Shown here: piece after piece, positions 1 through 11,321 of the stretch
How the letters are laid out: every line of letters begins with the position of its first letter
How positions within the stretch are numbered: position 1 is the stretch's first letter
DNA from: Capillidium heterosporum
Taxonomy: Eukaryota > Entomophthoromycota > Entomophthoromycetes > Entomophthorales > Capillidiaceae
Direction of reading: 5' to 3'
Assembly (NCBI GenBank): GCA_016630905.1
Contig: WBMQ01000012.1
Coordinates: 806,001 to 870,000, forward strand
DNA: 64,000 bases
The notes under the pieces: generated by a model
The model's database searches: none
What the model was told of the DNA's origin: nothing
The model's input: only the letters and a program-made list of their open reading frames with translations
Made by a program: the position numbers and the translations under genes

Positions 1-1409
1 AGTTTAAACGTTTACTGCAATTTGAGACTCGGATACACCCAATTGTATTGGAAGGTTATCATGTCGATTAATCATAGAGAAGGTTCTGTACCTTCCCGAT
101 AAGTTATAGAAGTTCATTAGGGTCGATGCAGGTTGTAGCCCTCGTTTCAAATATGTTTATAGGGAAATAGACGCTCTAAAAGGGTATATCTGAGATTTGG
201 ATTGGATATTGATGCTATATAGGAACCTATAGTAGGTGTATGTTCCTTTTAGCTATGCCTAAACTTTTCTGAATGTAGGTTTTGTAAAAGTAACTAAAGC
301 AGTAACTTTTGATCTTCTAAACCTGTATTCTAATTGTACAATATCCTTCAAGTTATTAATATATTCCATTATAGCTTATTTAAAAATAGTTTTTGGCTAC
401 AAAGCTGTATACTACAGTTTTATAATCTTTTTAAGAGCTATATCAACTTTTGAAAGCTACTAATAATTTACATTGTATACCCTTAGCTACTATATTATTT
501 AGTTAACTATGAAAATATAAATTAATGGAATTTATTATTTTAGAAACCGTTTTAAAATACACTACAGTTATAGCTATAGCTACATTAAAAATGCACATAT
601 GTACTCATTTTAAATTAGTATTTTATTGCTGGATTATAAGAGAATTATAAAGCTTTCATCGCTCTAGAAGATTGAGTGACTTCTACGTTGCTATCAAAGT
701 TAAGCATAGCCACTAAGATATTAAAATAAATATAAGATCCTTGTTAGTAAATACCTCTTAAACTATATGTTAGCTGGTTAACTTTGCCAAGTGTCTAACC
801 GCTAGTTTGACCGAGCTTGGTAAGTCCTTCAGCATGGGACATGATATGTGTGTTGTGCTATAGGCTAGCTAATATAGATATGGTGATTACTTTACAACCA
901 CTAAAAATATTCAACTATTAATCCCTACAAAACCACTAGCTGGGAGTATTTTTAAAATGTTTTATTCAACTAATACGACTTGAATTTACAATCTTAAAAC
1001 TTAAAGATCCAAAAACAATAAAGACTCAAATTCAAAAGTTGGAAAACAACCAAAACAAAAACCCAAGATCTCTCTTTTCTTTCTAGAAAAGAGGCCTGAT
1101 ATATATGCCATAGTTTTGAAGAAAGTTATAACTTGGCAACATGTAAGTGGATTCTTTTCCTATAAAAAGGTAGGGCACATATCCTAATTATAGTAGTCTA
1201 CCACCAAAGTTAAATTCTGATTAATTTACAGGGTGGCAAATACAAAATAAAAATTGCAAATAAAGTTGGTATAAGGATTAGAATCTACAAGAAATCGGAA
1301 GAGATATTCAATTTGTTTTCGCAAGGCTAAATAGTTGGATACAGTAAATTTTAGCCACTTAAAGAAATGAGCTCCCTCTGGTCTATTTTCCCTTCAACTT
1401 GTATACGAT
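1..1409. other. AT-rich intergenic region
   Basis: No convincing open frame, RNA gene or repeat array was seen. The stretch is AT-rich with many short A/T runs and looks like ordinary intergenic DNA of this genome. Confidence 0.5.
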
Positions 1410-1634
1410 TTGAATTCAATTAGCGACTATAGGGTAGAAGGTTTAAGCAACTACAGCACTTTTGAAGTTTTCCATGTTTCGAGGGTGGCATCATGTCTAT
1501 TAAGTTTAAAATCTAAATACGCTGATGCTTTCCCAAAGATAAACAGATCTAAAGTATTGAGCCAGATTAAGAATTCGCACATAATGCTTATTAAAATTGA
1601 AGTAATCCATTATGGAGCTTTATCAGCAACTTAG
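1410..1634 (+). pseudogene. Possible remnant of a Zn-cluster transcription factor (fungal-specific TF domain)
   Basis: A 74-codon open frame with no ATG (it opens on TTG). Its last third reads FPKINRSKVLSQIK, then a hydrophobic run, then HYGALSA. This resembles the start of the fungal-specific transcription factor middle region, where a 'FP.I.R..FL' motif is followed by a hydrophobic helix ending in 'GAL'. No zinc cluster and no neighbouring exon were found. It is best read as a decayed piece of a Zn2Cys6 regulator; chance similarity is quite possible. The later part of the same domain type appears at 60335-60601. Confidence 0.25.
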
Positions 1635-2300
1635 ATTTCAAATATAAATGTAAACCCTTAGCGTATGCTTACCTACCTCTGATTTGTACGTCTATTGAGT
1701 ATCAACTAAAGCTACCAAAAATTTACCGACACCTTGTCTATCATCTAATGTATCCTAGCACATCCGATTACAAGCAGCCATTGTAGAAGAGACCCAACGT
1801 TCCCACCTTCCATTTCCTCAGTTCAATCGTACAAAGTCACAATACCGGAAAATTGACTCAACGAACCAGAACCTTTCAATTACTCCACACTCTGATCGAT
1901 AGAATGGCAGCATTTCTACCCCAGATTCCTATAGAACTCCAATAACATTGGGAATAAGCTAGCATTTGGCACCACTATTCCAAATCAGTTTGCTATTTCT
2001 TAAATTAATTTTGGCAATAGACAAATTAAAAACTCCACTCTTGCCTTCCGTTGAATACAACTAACACACCTTCAACTTGACTAGAATCACCTCTACTTCT
2101 ATATAAACGGTAAGGGCATACCTCAACTTTGTACTAAACTTCCTAGGCTTTATAATTCGATTTTGTTTAGCCAGTAGATTTACAAATGAATAACTTGAAG
2201 CTTCTATCCAAAAGTAAGTTTTGATATCCGTCTTATTATATCTTTTGGAATGTTTATAATGAACCATTTTACTTATTATATTTTTATTTTGTAAATGTAG
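1635..2300. other. Intergenic DNA and probable 5' region of the AGC kinase gene
   Basis: The kinase reading frame enters through an acceptor ending in TAG at 2298-2300, so at least one small upstream exon with the ATG should lie here, but I could not place it. A TGACTCA heptamer at 1854-1860 may be chance. Confidence 0.4.
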
Positions 2301-4064
2301 AGTCGAAGCCGACTTTAGGCGACAAAGATGCTACCAACTCGGGGACTCATTCGAATCCCTCACCACCAACCGCCAGTGAACCTCTACCCAACTCCCCCAA
2401 GAGTGACCTCCTCCTCATTAGAATAGTAGAAGCTCGAGACCTAGGCTTATCTACAAAGGCCGGTGGTAAGGGCAGCCAGTTCTATAGGCATCTACCCTAC
2501 GCCGTCATCGAGTTCGACAAGAACCAGCTTATAGTTGATGCTTTGGGTGGTGACTTGGACTCTCCCGTTTGGAAATATAGGGCTCACTTGTAAATTTTGT
2601 TTGTTTACCAAAGATACTTAACTTTGCTAATAGTGATGTATCGCGTGAAAGTGAACTTACCATCTCGTTGTATGTAAAAACCGTCGATAGCGAGAAAGGC
2701 ACTGCTAAGGATGGAAGTACTATCGAAGGCATAGAGTTTGTAGGTTCGGTTGCCGTTACTCCCGACTTCTCCAACCAGGTACCTATTTACTATTTTTAAA
2801 GTAGGCTTATAAATGCTTTGTTTTTGTAGAAAATGGTAGATGAATATTATCCGCTGTTGCAAGGTAAAGGGGAGCTTAGGATCCAATCCTGCTACAAGCG
2901 ACAGGAGGTACGATTTTAATTGCTGGTTGCATTTATTAATCTGTTGAAAATTAGGCCGTTGACCTCTCCATCGACCAGTTTGATCTACTTAAAGTGATAG
3001 GGAAGGGTAGTTTCGGAAAGGTAAATTTTAATTTTAACTTCAAAATATACTAAATGCACAAGTAGGTCATGCAGGTGCGAAAGCGAGATACCAACCGAAT
3101 CTACGCCATGAAGATTTTGAGCAAATCCAAGATTGTCTCCAGATCAGAAGTTACCCACACCTTGGCTGAACGTATAGTTCTAGCCAAGATCAACCACCCC
3201 TTCATAGTTCCCCTCAAATTCTCCTTCCAGACGCCCGAGAAGCTGTACTTGGTACTCGCCTTCATCAACGGTGGTGAACTGTTCTACCACCTGCAGCAGG
3301 AGGGCAAGTTCCATGAGGACCGAGCCCGCTTCTATATCGCCGAACTCTTGACTGCCTTGGAGTGTCTGCATGGCTACAACATCATCTACCGCGACTTGAA
3401 GCCAGAGAACATTTTACTGGACTGCAACGGGCACATTGCTCTATGTGACTTTGGCCTCTGCAAGTTGAACATGGTCGACCAAACAACTACTAGCACATTC
3501 TGCGGTACACCTGAGTACCTAGCACCTGAACTCCTCATCGGTCAAGGCTACACTAAGACGGTGGATTGGTGGACTTTAGGTGTTTTGCTTTACGAGATGT
3601 TGGCCGGACTCCCACCTTTCTATGACGAAAATACCAACGAGATGTACCGACGTATTGTTGAGGATGAGCTGCAATTCCCTGAAGATATGTCGGTCCGCGC
3701 CAAATCTTTATTGCGAGGTCTTTTGAATCGTGACCCTACCCAACGTCTAGGTCACCATGGAGCTGTCGAAATTAAAGCCCATCCCTTTTTTGCCGAAATT
3801 GATTGGGGCAAGCTGTTGGCTAAGCGGTACCAACCCCCCTTCAAGCCGCAAGTTGTATCTGCACATGATACCTCCAACTTTGACGACGAGTTCACTTCGG
3901 AGCCTGCTTTAGATTCAGTAGCTAACGACAGCCAACTTTCTGCTACCATCCAGAAGCAATTCGAAGGATTCACCTTTGATGGCGATTCAGGTGTCATGAG
4001 CTTAGCCAATTCGATGGCTACTCCGGGCGGTGGTGGCTTGTCCAATGCCAACAACCAAAAATAA
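2301..4064 (+). CDS. AGC-family protein kinase, Gad8/Ypk1 (SGK-like); first exon not identified
   Basis: Serine/threonine kinase acting downstream of TORC2 and the PDK1-like kinases in growth, membrane-stress and sphingolipid control. Exons are 2301-2589, 2634-2778, 2830-2907, 2955-3020 and 3066-4064. The N-terminal part has a C2-like domain (VEARDLG, then PYAVIEFDK and YRAHFDVSRESEL across an intron), characteristic of Gad8/YpkA. The kinase domain has GKGSFGKV, AMK lysine, YRDLKPEN catalytic loop, CDFGL and the activation loop TSTFCGTPEYLAPE. The tail carries a hydrophobic motif FEGFTF, the TORC2-type phosphorylation site. Exons join in frame. The first kept exon needs one base from an upstream exon, so the true start is missing. 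It lies upstream of TRP5 on the same strand with no sign of a functional link. Confidence 0.9.
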
Positions 4065-4641
4065 TTACGTTTCCTTTTATTTTATGCTGTGGCTGTGGCA
4101 TCGGTATTCTTGCCTTTCTCTCTTTTAAACGTTGATGTTGGTGTTAACTTTCCTTTTCTTTTGTAGTGTGGATCTTTAGGTAGTAAAATTTTGATACAAG
4201 ATGAAATGGTATTTTTAAGTGTGGCTTGTAGGTTTATCTTCAATTTGTAATTTCTACCTAACCAATTTTATCAGTAGTTTCCTATCCCTACAGTCGTGTA
4301 AATCGTTACTTTAACTGGTAGTTTGATTGAAAATTTGTACAAAGTGTTAAAACATACTTTAAACTAGTATAGTCAAATGCTGATGAATGGATGTGTTTAT
4401 TTGATAGCCTGCTTTTAGTTTAATAGGCAGATATATTTAACCTGGCGTTGGGTGGAGTGTCCTCTACCAATTTTTTGAGAATATGGAGGTAGAAGTTACG
4501 GTAGGTCTATAGTAAATCGGAATGTAACTAACCTATGCGTTAATTTTATATTTGGTTGTGTAAATACGTGGAATAGATTGGGCAAACAATAGGAATGCAA
4601 CTAAAAATATATAGATTGTCTTTGAAAGATATGTTACGTTG

Positions 4642-4648
4642 TGACTCA
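4642..4648 (+). promoter_or_regulatory. GCN4/CPC1 response element (TGACTCA) upstream of TRP5
   Basis: The heptamer sits in the context GTGACTCATC, a near-optimal Gcn4/Cpc1 site, 243 bases before the TRP5 ATG. Amino-acid biosynthetic genes of fungi, TRP5 included, are classic targets of this bZIP factor, and a matching bZIP gene lies at 53445. Single heptamers also occur by chance, so function is inferred from position. Confidence 0.6.
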
Positions 4649-4812
4649 TCTCACTTCACTGATAAGTTTCGATAAACTCTAGATTCCTTAATAAAGCTGG
4701 CTACTCAATTAAATAGGCCTATTTTCTGCAGATATCAAGCGATGATTGAGCAGATTGATTTAAAGCATCGTATCCCTAAGAAAGTTCGGCTAAAATGGTT
4801 TAAGCAGTCCAC

Positions 4813-4820
4813 TATAAAAG
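4813..4820 (+). promoter_or_regulatory. TATA box of TRP5
   Basis: TATAAAAG lies 71 bases before the ATG. The same spacing (about 75 bases) is seen at the secreted-protein genes at 10827 and 12856. Confidence 0.55.
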
Positions 4821-4890
4821 GCACATTTCACTGACAAAGAAAGTTCAAAATCCATCAACAACCTCCTCAAATCAAGTAAAGTGGTAAACG

Positions 4891-7089
4891 ATGTCGGAAG
4901 CTTTAAGAGAAACTTTTAGTAAGTGTAAAGCAGAAGGTAATTTTTAAAGCTTTAGCACCTGTTTGTTGATATTTATGCCTTTTAAACCTTTTAGGTAGAC
5001 CTACCTTCGTAGCCTACGTAACTGCTGGTTACCCAACCCCCGACTACACGGTCGACCTGCTATTGAGTTTGGAGAAGGGTGGTGCCGATATAATCGAACT
5101 AGGTATCCCATTTACCGATCCAGTAGCTGACGGTCCGACGATTGCCAGAGCTCATTTCGTAACTTTCTATTTAAAATAGTTAACTAAAGGTATGTTTAGG
5201 AAGCCATAAAGCATGAAGTAGATCTCGACACTTGCTTTCAATTTATCAAGGAGGCTCGTTCCAGAGGATTGAAAGCTCCAGTCGTACTTATGGGCTACTA
5301 CAACCCTATCTTACAGTACAACGAAAAGTTGGTGTGTCAGAAGACATACGAAGTGGGAGGCAATGGTTTCATCGTAGTAGATTTACCACCTGAGGAAGCA
5401 ACCTCGTTCATAGCTAACTGTCAAGCTTACCAACTCAGCTACATCCCATTGATTACACCTAGTACTAGCAACCTACGTATCCAGCGACTAGCCAAATTTG
5501 CCGATTCGTTCCTGTATGTTGTATCTAGATCTGGTGTAACTGGTGCAAGATCTGAAGTCAATGCAGCGCTACCCGACTTGGTAGCTAGAGTTCGAGCTAA
5601 CGTCAGGTCGGTCGACGGTAAAGACCTACCATTGGCGGTGGGATTCGGAGTTTCCAACAGTCAGCAGTTCTTCCAAGTTGCCGACCACAGCGACGGTGTA
5701 GTCATTGGTTCTCAAATAATCAGCGTTTTGGAGAGTCACCCCGACAAAATAGTAGCGTTGGAACAGGTCGAGAAGTTCTGCAAGTCGGTTGTCACTCCCA
5801 GCCCCGACTATATCCGTAAATCCACCAGTATCGAAGACGGACTAAACCCCGACCATCTGAAAACAGAGGAGAAGCATGACCACGAGGTGCGGTTTGGAGA
5901 CTACGGGGGTCAGTATGTCCCCGAAGCGCTGATGGAGTGTATTGACGAGATCGACATCGCTTACAAGGCAGCTAAAGCCGATCCCAAGTTCTGGGAGGAG
6001 TTCCAATCCTTTTACCCCTTTGTCTCACGACCCAGTTCCCTACACAAAGCTAACCGTTTGACCCAGCACTGTCAGGGAGCTCAGATCTACTTGAAACGTG
6101 AGGATCTCAACCACACCGGTGCCCACAAGATCAACAACGCCCTGGGACAAATTCTATTAGCCAAGCGACTCGGTAAGAAACGTATCATCGCTGAGACTGG
6201 AGCCGGTCAACACGGTGTAGCTACCGCCACTGTGTGTGCCCACTTTGGCTTGCAGTGCGTCGTCTACATGGGCGCCGAAGACGTACGACGCCAAGCCCTC
6301 AACGTCTTTAGAATTCGGTTACTAGGTGCTGAAGTCATCCCCGTAACTTCAGGTAGTCAAACCTTGAAGGACGCCGTCAACGAAGCCATGCGAGACTGGG
6401 TCACCAACGTCGAGACCACCCATTACCTCATCGGTTCGGCTATCGGACCCCACCCCTTCCCCACTTTGGTCCGTGATTTCCAATCGATCATCGGTAAGGA
6501 GTCTATTTCGCAGATGCAGGAGTTGGTAGGTAAGCTACCCGACGTTGTCGTCGCTTGTGTCGGCGGTGGTTCCAATGCCATCGGTATGTTCCACCCCTTT
6601 ATCGAACATAAAGAGGTTCAACTCGTCGGCGTCGAAGCTTCTGGTTCTGGCGTCGATACCGACCGCCATTCTGCCACCATGGCTCGAGGTACCCCAGGTG
6701 TCTTCCATGGGGCCCGTACCTACCTGCTACAGGACTCCAAGGGACAGATCACCCCTACCCACTCCATCTCGGCTGGTTTAGATTACCCTGGTGTCGGGCC
6801 CGAACATTGCTTCCTCAAGGATATCGGCAGAGCCCAGTATGAAACCTGTGATGACAAACAGGCATTACAAGGATTTAGGATGCTATCCCAGTTGGAAGGT
6901 ATCATCCCTGCCCTAGAGTCGAGTCATGCTATATATGTAGCTATGGAGTTGGCCAAGAAAATGTCGAGTGACAAGCACGTTTTGATATGTGTCTCGGGTC
7001 GTGGTGATAAGGATGTCCAGAGTGTAGCCGAAGCTCTACCTGAGCTGGGACCTCAGATTGGATGGGATCTCCGGTTCGAGAACTATTAA
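4891..7089 (+). CDS. TRP5: Tryptophan synthase, fused alpha-beta enzyme
   Basis: Catalyses the last two steps of tryptophan synthesis: the alpha part cleaves indole-3-glycerol phosphate and the beta part condenses indole with serine using pyridoxal phosphate. Exons 4891-4936, 4995-5158 and 5200-7089 join in frame to 699 residues, close to yeast Trp5 (707). The alpha domain shows catalytic Glu50 (IIELGIPF) and Asp61 (DPVADG), matching E. coli Glu49 and Asp60. After a linker around residues 260-300 the beta domain shows the PLP lysine at about residue 380 ([13 protein letters not shown]), [11 protein letters not shown] and the phosphate-binding GGGSNAIG. The alpha-then-beta fusion order is the fungal arrangement. 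A TATA box and a TGACTCA element lie upstream, consistent with general amino-acid control. No defect was seen. Confidence 0.97.
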
Positions 7090-8110
7090 ACTTTTGTTTC
7101 TTTTGAGATTGTCTACTGTACTTGAACTTTAATATTCCTTTTGCCTTCAATTCTTCGATAGGCATTTCGGTATCTTTCACTAAGTGTTTTAAACCAACAA
7201 GATATTGGACTTGATAGCTTCCATATGGCTGCTACGCATGGCTATTAACTAATAACCAAAAATATAGCAGTTTAAAACTTCAACCTATTGCAGGATGCTA
7301 AATAGGCTATTGACTGAAGGTTGACAAGTGACAAAAGTTGAGATCCACTTACCCAGTCTCTAAAATTTCAAATAAAATCTCAACTTCAAGTATAGTATGT
7401 TTATTCGGTATATAGGTAACTAAGATAGGGTTAAAAACCTATTTGTTAAAATTTACGCTTTTACAGCTTATTTATTATGAGATATTTTACCTCTTTCAAA
7501 TTTACGCATCTCATCATATACTAAGTCTTATCAAAATAGGACTCAAAAGACACTATGGTTTTGAGTGTTACCCATTTTTAGATATACATCCAATTGCTAT
7601 AAAAACTTTATAAGGAATCTGTAAATACATTTGAAAGCTACATTGAAAAGTGTCCCTTTTATATACATTCCGTTTAGATAGAGCTGCTCTACTTTTCAAA
7701 AATATATGTCATAACTTTTACAGTTTGAAATATTGGTGAATATAATTCATCTACATCAATTCAATTAAAATTTGGGCCCATATACGATTAGTAAGACAAC
7801 AAAGTACAGACATGTATGGGGCTTTTTCAATAGAATCCATGCTGCTGAGTTAATTTAAGAAACCAAAAAACAAACACTAATAATGGACATTCAAAACTAA
7901 ACTTAGCAACTATTTATATAGTCTTTCAGAAGACCTTGCATTCGTATATTTTACTTTACAAGCTTGTAAAACCTGAATATAACTTGGCGTACACTAAACT
8001 AAAATGCCATTCCTAAATATCAGCATAAAAATCACTTAGCAAAAATAGAAATCCAAAATATAAAATACAAAGTGCATTTACCAATCCTTTATTATCATCT
8101 CCAAATATCC
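7090..8110. other. Intergenic region between convergent TRP5 and the MCM-binding protein gene
   Basis: AT-rich spacer between two 3' ends. No gene, RNA or repeat array was recognised. Confidence 0.6.
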
Positions 8111-9878
8111 CTAATCCAAAAGGCTTTTACCTTCCATCCAACTCTTCAACTCCAACTTTCTTTCAAATCTCCCTCGTACATACAACTTCAAGAAGTTCAA
8201 TAACAAGTCCAAGTTCTCCTGGTTGTAGCCTGTAGGGTTGGCTTTCCTTCGATCAACATAGAACTGCTGGATAATCTCCACCAAGCTTTCATCAATCCCA
8301 TACCCATCTTTAAACCGGCTATTATATTCCAAATTGAAATTCACCAGCAACTTACGTAGACTTTGTAACTCTTCATCTTCATCTTCATCGTTGTTGTTAA
8401 TTTTAAGTTTAACCAAAAAGTCCGGTAGGGAGTATCCATCCAAATTAATCTCCACTTTGCGAACCAAACTCTGTTTCAAAAAAGGCAATGTAGCTCCCTT
8501 GGACAACACCAAAAACGAACCATTCAATTCGATACTAGTATTAAAGTAAGGGTACATATAAGTTAACTTGCGGTCCATCAACAAAGTCTGTAGCAAATTA
8601 AAATTGACTACGCCTACCTCCGTCAAATTCCCCACGTCAAAGTCAGTGGCATCCAAGATGACAAAGCTACCATTAGCAACTTGCAGCTTGTTGGATTGTA
8701 AGTAACCATCCTCACTGTCTTCGATTTCGTTGACAAATTTGGGGAACCAATTACTTTGGTTGAGGTGATCGATATCTAATTTTAAAGTCAAGACAATTGG
8801 CAATAGCTTTTGTAGGAGGTGGATGGTATTTGTGGGTTGATAGGTATCGTCAAAGATTAAGTTTAAGCTGTTGAACCCGGGCCAGTATCCTTTCCCTTCA
8901 CCTCCATTACTGCAGTTGAGATGATTGATCAGAAAGCTAGCCAAGATCTGACTGGTCTTGATATCCCCATAGACTATTGAACCTAAACTATCTACCAGCT
9001 TACTAAAGGTACATTCTACCATATCTTTACTATCTAGCTTGAACCGATCGGCATTCAATAAGATCTCTTGAATGGTAATTGGCTTGGAATCGATGATATG
9101 GAAAGTGATGGTTGCTTGATTTCGCTTACTACTTGACTCTTCTTCATGTGAGTTGGAGGGATAGGAGTTACCCAAGATGCCTACAAGCTCAACGAGTTGC
9201 CCGACTTTATAGCTGGGTTCTTGGAAGTACGTTAAACCTTGGACGGTTAGGTAGTGTTTATCTTCAATGGGATAGCGATGACCGTTGATGCTGACACTTG
9301 AGTTATCAAAATTTACCTTTTCCACTATCGTGCTATTTCCTTCTTCAATATCTTGCTGAGTAGTGGCATTAGATGTGGTGAATGGGACGAAATTAGCCCA
9401 ACTACTTAATCCAGGTATCGAAGTAAAATAAGTGACGTATCTAGAAGTTAATTTGACATCTCCATCGAATTCTTCATCTTCATCTTCATCAACGTCGACC
9501 AAGTCTCTAAACAAGTTGAATTTGGGTTTGCCTTGGACTTTGCGGTTGGAGATGAAGAGTTGCGTAGAGCTGGAAGTATCTTGGATGACTCCATAGAATT
9601 TGACTAGAGTTTGGCTTTTGAATTTACTAGCCAAGATAGGCTGAACATCCAATAGAGGTATAAGGTTGCTAAAGCTGGAGTCGGAAAATTGGGTCTGTAA
9701 AACTTTTATTACTTTTTCATAGTTGACATCTATATCTAAATGTTGATTCTCTAAGATGTTTTAAAAATAAAAACTTAATTTTAGTTGTTTAAATACAAAT
9801 TTTACCTAGTAGTAGAGCATCAATAATCTTCAAAGGTTCTTGCAGGTATTGTTGATTTGTAAATGTAGGAATAGACAT
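8111..9878 (-). CDS. Mini-chromosome maintenance complex-binding protein (MCMBP/Mcb1-like)
   Basis: MCMBP proteins bind Mcm3-7, replace Mcm2 and help unload or assemble the replicative helicase in the nucleus. Two exons (9878-9806 and 9750-8111) join in frame to about 570 residues, near the family's usual 600-640. The start at 9878 gives MSIPTFTNQQYLQEPLKIID, matching the family N-terminus in which a short 'PL.II' helix precedes a spacer and then LLDVQPILAS and LVKFYGVIQD. The C-terminal half has GFNSLNLIFDD, then LQVANGSFVILDATDFDVG, then GVVNFNLLQ, which parallels 'L.I.ET.L..G.L...GV.N...L' of MCMBP. An acidic stretch (DVDEDEDEE) lies near residue 100. Identification rests on motif order. 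Confidence 0.82.
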
Positions 9879-10826
9879 CTTGAGTTGTGTTGATAGAACT
9901 GGTTCAAACTTTTTGTTCTCATGCTTTACCAATCCAAAACTTTTAGTAATTTTGGAAGATTCTAGAAATGTAAAAATTGGGAGCTGCAAATTTCAATTGA
10001 AAATCTGTGCTGAATTTAGGGTAAAGTATTGAAGAATCGTCAATACATTAAACCTCAGAAACATATAAATGTATTCAGAAAACTTACTTTTAGGATATAT
10101 TTATACCAGTCCATCTACTTTTATTTATTTATTTTACAAATGTGGATCGAATCGACAAGTTATTGAGATGAAATTACACTTCAGTTATCGGAATTTAAAG
10201 TTGGAACGAAACTAAAATTATTATTTGCAAACTTTTAGAAAGGAAGTTATGATAGAAGCACAATTGTTTGAGGAAATCAAATCTTTGTTTCTTGAAGGTA
10301 AACTCCATCAGGGCAAGGAAAATAAGCTTCAGATAAGCGTCTAGTCAAATGCGCTTAATGTTAAAACATCACTTTATACAAGTATCGACAAAAGCTAACT
10401 AAATCCTATTTTAAACCTAGTGAAGGCCACTGTTGTCGAACTAAGCTCAATTTTTAAAGAACTTTATAGCCCAACTGATTAGCTATTACAATTCTTCAAA
10501 GTCTATTAAATGGATGGGTCCATTTCATTAGAACTAACTATCCCCTATTTACGATGAGAGGTAATCCTCTGCTAACTTAATCCCTACACCCTTTAAACAA
10601 CCCAGAATATCAAAGCTATAAACAGTACGATAGGCTGCCGATGGATCTCACCTATACAATTCTCCATTTATCAAATAACTTTTGAGCCATTCAAATTTAA
10701 TTGAAACCAATAAACCAACTTCAATGCAATTGCTAAAAGGTATAAATACCTCAAGCACATACTTTGAAAACGTACATCCTTAAAATAACTCACTAATACA
10801 GCAGCCCTACATCTCAACAACTAAAA
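9879..10826. other. Divergent intergenic region
   Basis: Holds the promoters of the MCM-binding protein gene (-) and the CAP-domain gene (+). TATAAATA at 10741-10748 lies 78 bases before the ATG at 10827. No gene was seen. Confidence 0.55.
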
Positions 10827-11321
10827 ATGTCTGTGACCAACTTCTTAACCCATCTAATCCTTCTCACCACCTACCTCCTAAGCATTCAGCCCCAAACTAT
10901 CCAGCGCAAGATGGTCGATGTAATGAACTTGGAACGCAAGAAACAAAATTTACCTCCAATTGCCTACTCCCCTAATCTAGCCAAAGTAGCTCAAATCCAC
11001 GCCGAAAACATGGCTCAATATAAGGCCAAGTCTGGCGAGTTGCACGATTGGTTTGGTAATTATAAATGCAAATTAAATGAGAACTACAACTGTATGTGGA
11101 AGAAACCTTCCCAGTTGACTAGCTATAAGGCGGACGGATTCGAAATTTCGGTATCTGGGATTACGAGTGCTGAAGGTATGATTGAAACGTGGAAGCATAG
11201 TCCACCTCATGCTGACGTTATGTTCTCGAAGGGGTGGTGGAAGAATCCCAAGTGGGAAGCAGTGGGAGCCGGATATAAGAATGGTTATGGAACTATGTGG
11301 TTCGGTCGTAAAAAGGATTGA
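10827..11321 (+). CDS. Secreted CAP-superfamily (SCP/PR-1-like) protein
   Basis: A 164-residue extracellular protein. Residues 1-21 form a hydrophobic signal peptide (LTHLILLTTYLLSI), probably cut near residue 22. The remainder is one CAP domain: 'MVDVMNLERKKQNLPPIAYS' (first helix), QIHAENMA with His58, and W-x2-SPPHADVM with His128, then WEAVGAGY and a final GTMWFGRK strand. His58, His128 and the intervening Glu are the usual CAP cavity residues. CAP proteins are secreted and many bind sterols or lipids; fungal PRY proteins export sterols. The domain is at the short end for the family, with two Cys (81 and 89). It is a single exon with a TATA box. The particular function is unknown. Confidence 0.85.
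   Translation: MSVTNFLTHLILLTTYLLSIQPQTIQRKMVDVMNLERKKQNLPPIAYSPNLAKVAQIHAENMAQYKAKSGELHDWFGNYKCKLNENYNCMWKKPSQLTSYKADGFEISVSGITSAEGMIETWKHSPPHADVMFSKGWWKNPKWEAVGAGYKNGYGTMWFGRKKD

Larger units (their letters stand above)
4065..4890. other. Intergenic region between the AGC kinase and TRP5
   Basis: Holds the kinase 3' end and the TRP5 promoter. No additional gene was seen. The two promoter elements are listed separately. Confidence 0.6.

Noticed and set aside
3180-3371. Antisense frames inside the kinase gene (3180-3371, 3752-4054)
   Set aside because: They lie entirely opposite well-supported exons, have biased composition from the complementary codons and no family signal.
5439-6781. Alternative-frame and antisense ORFs in TRP5
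   Set aside because: Shadows of a strongly conserved coding frame in a GC-richer exon.
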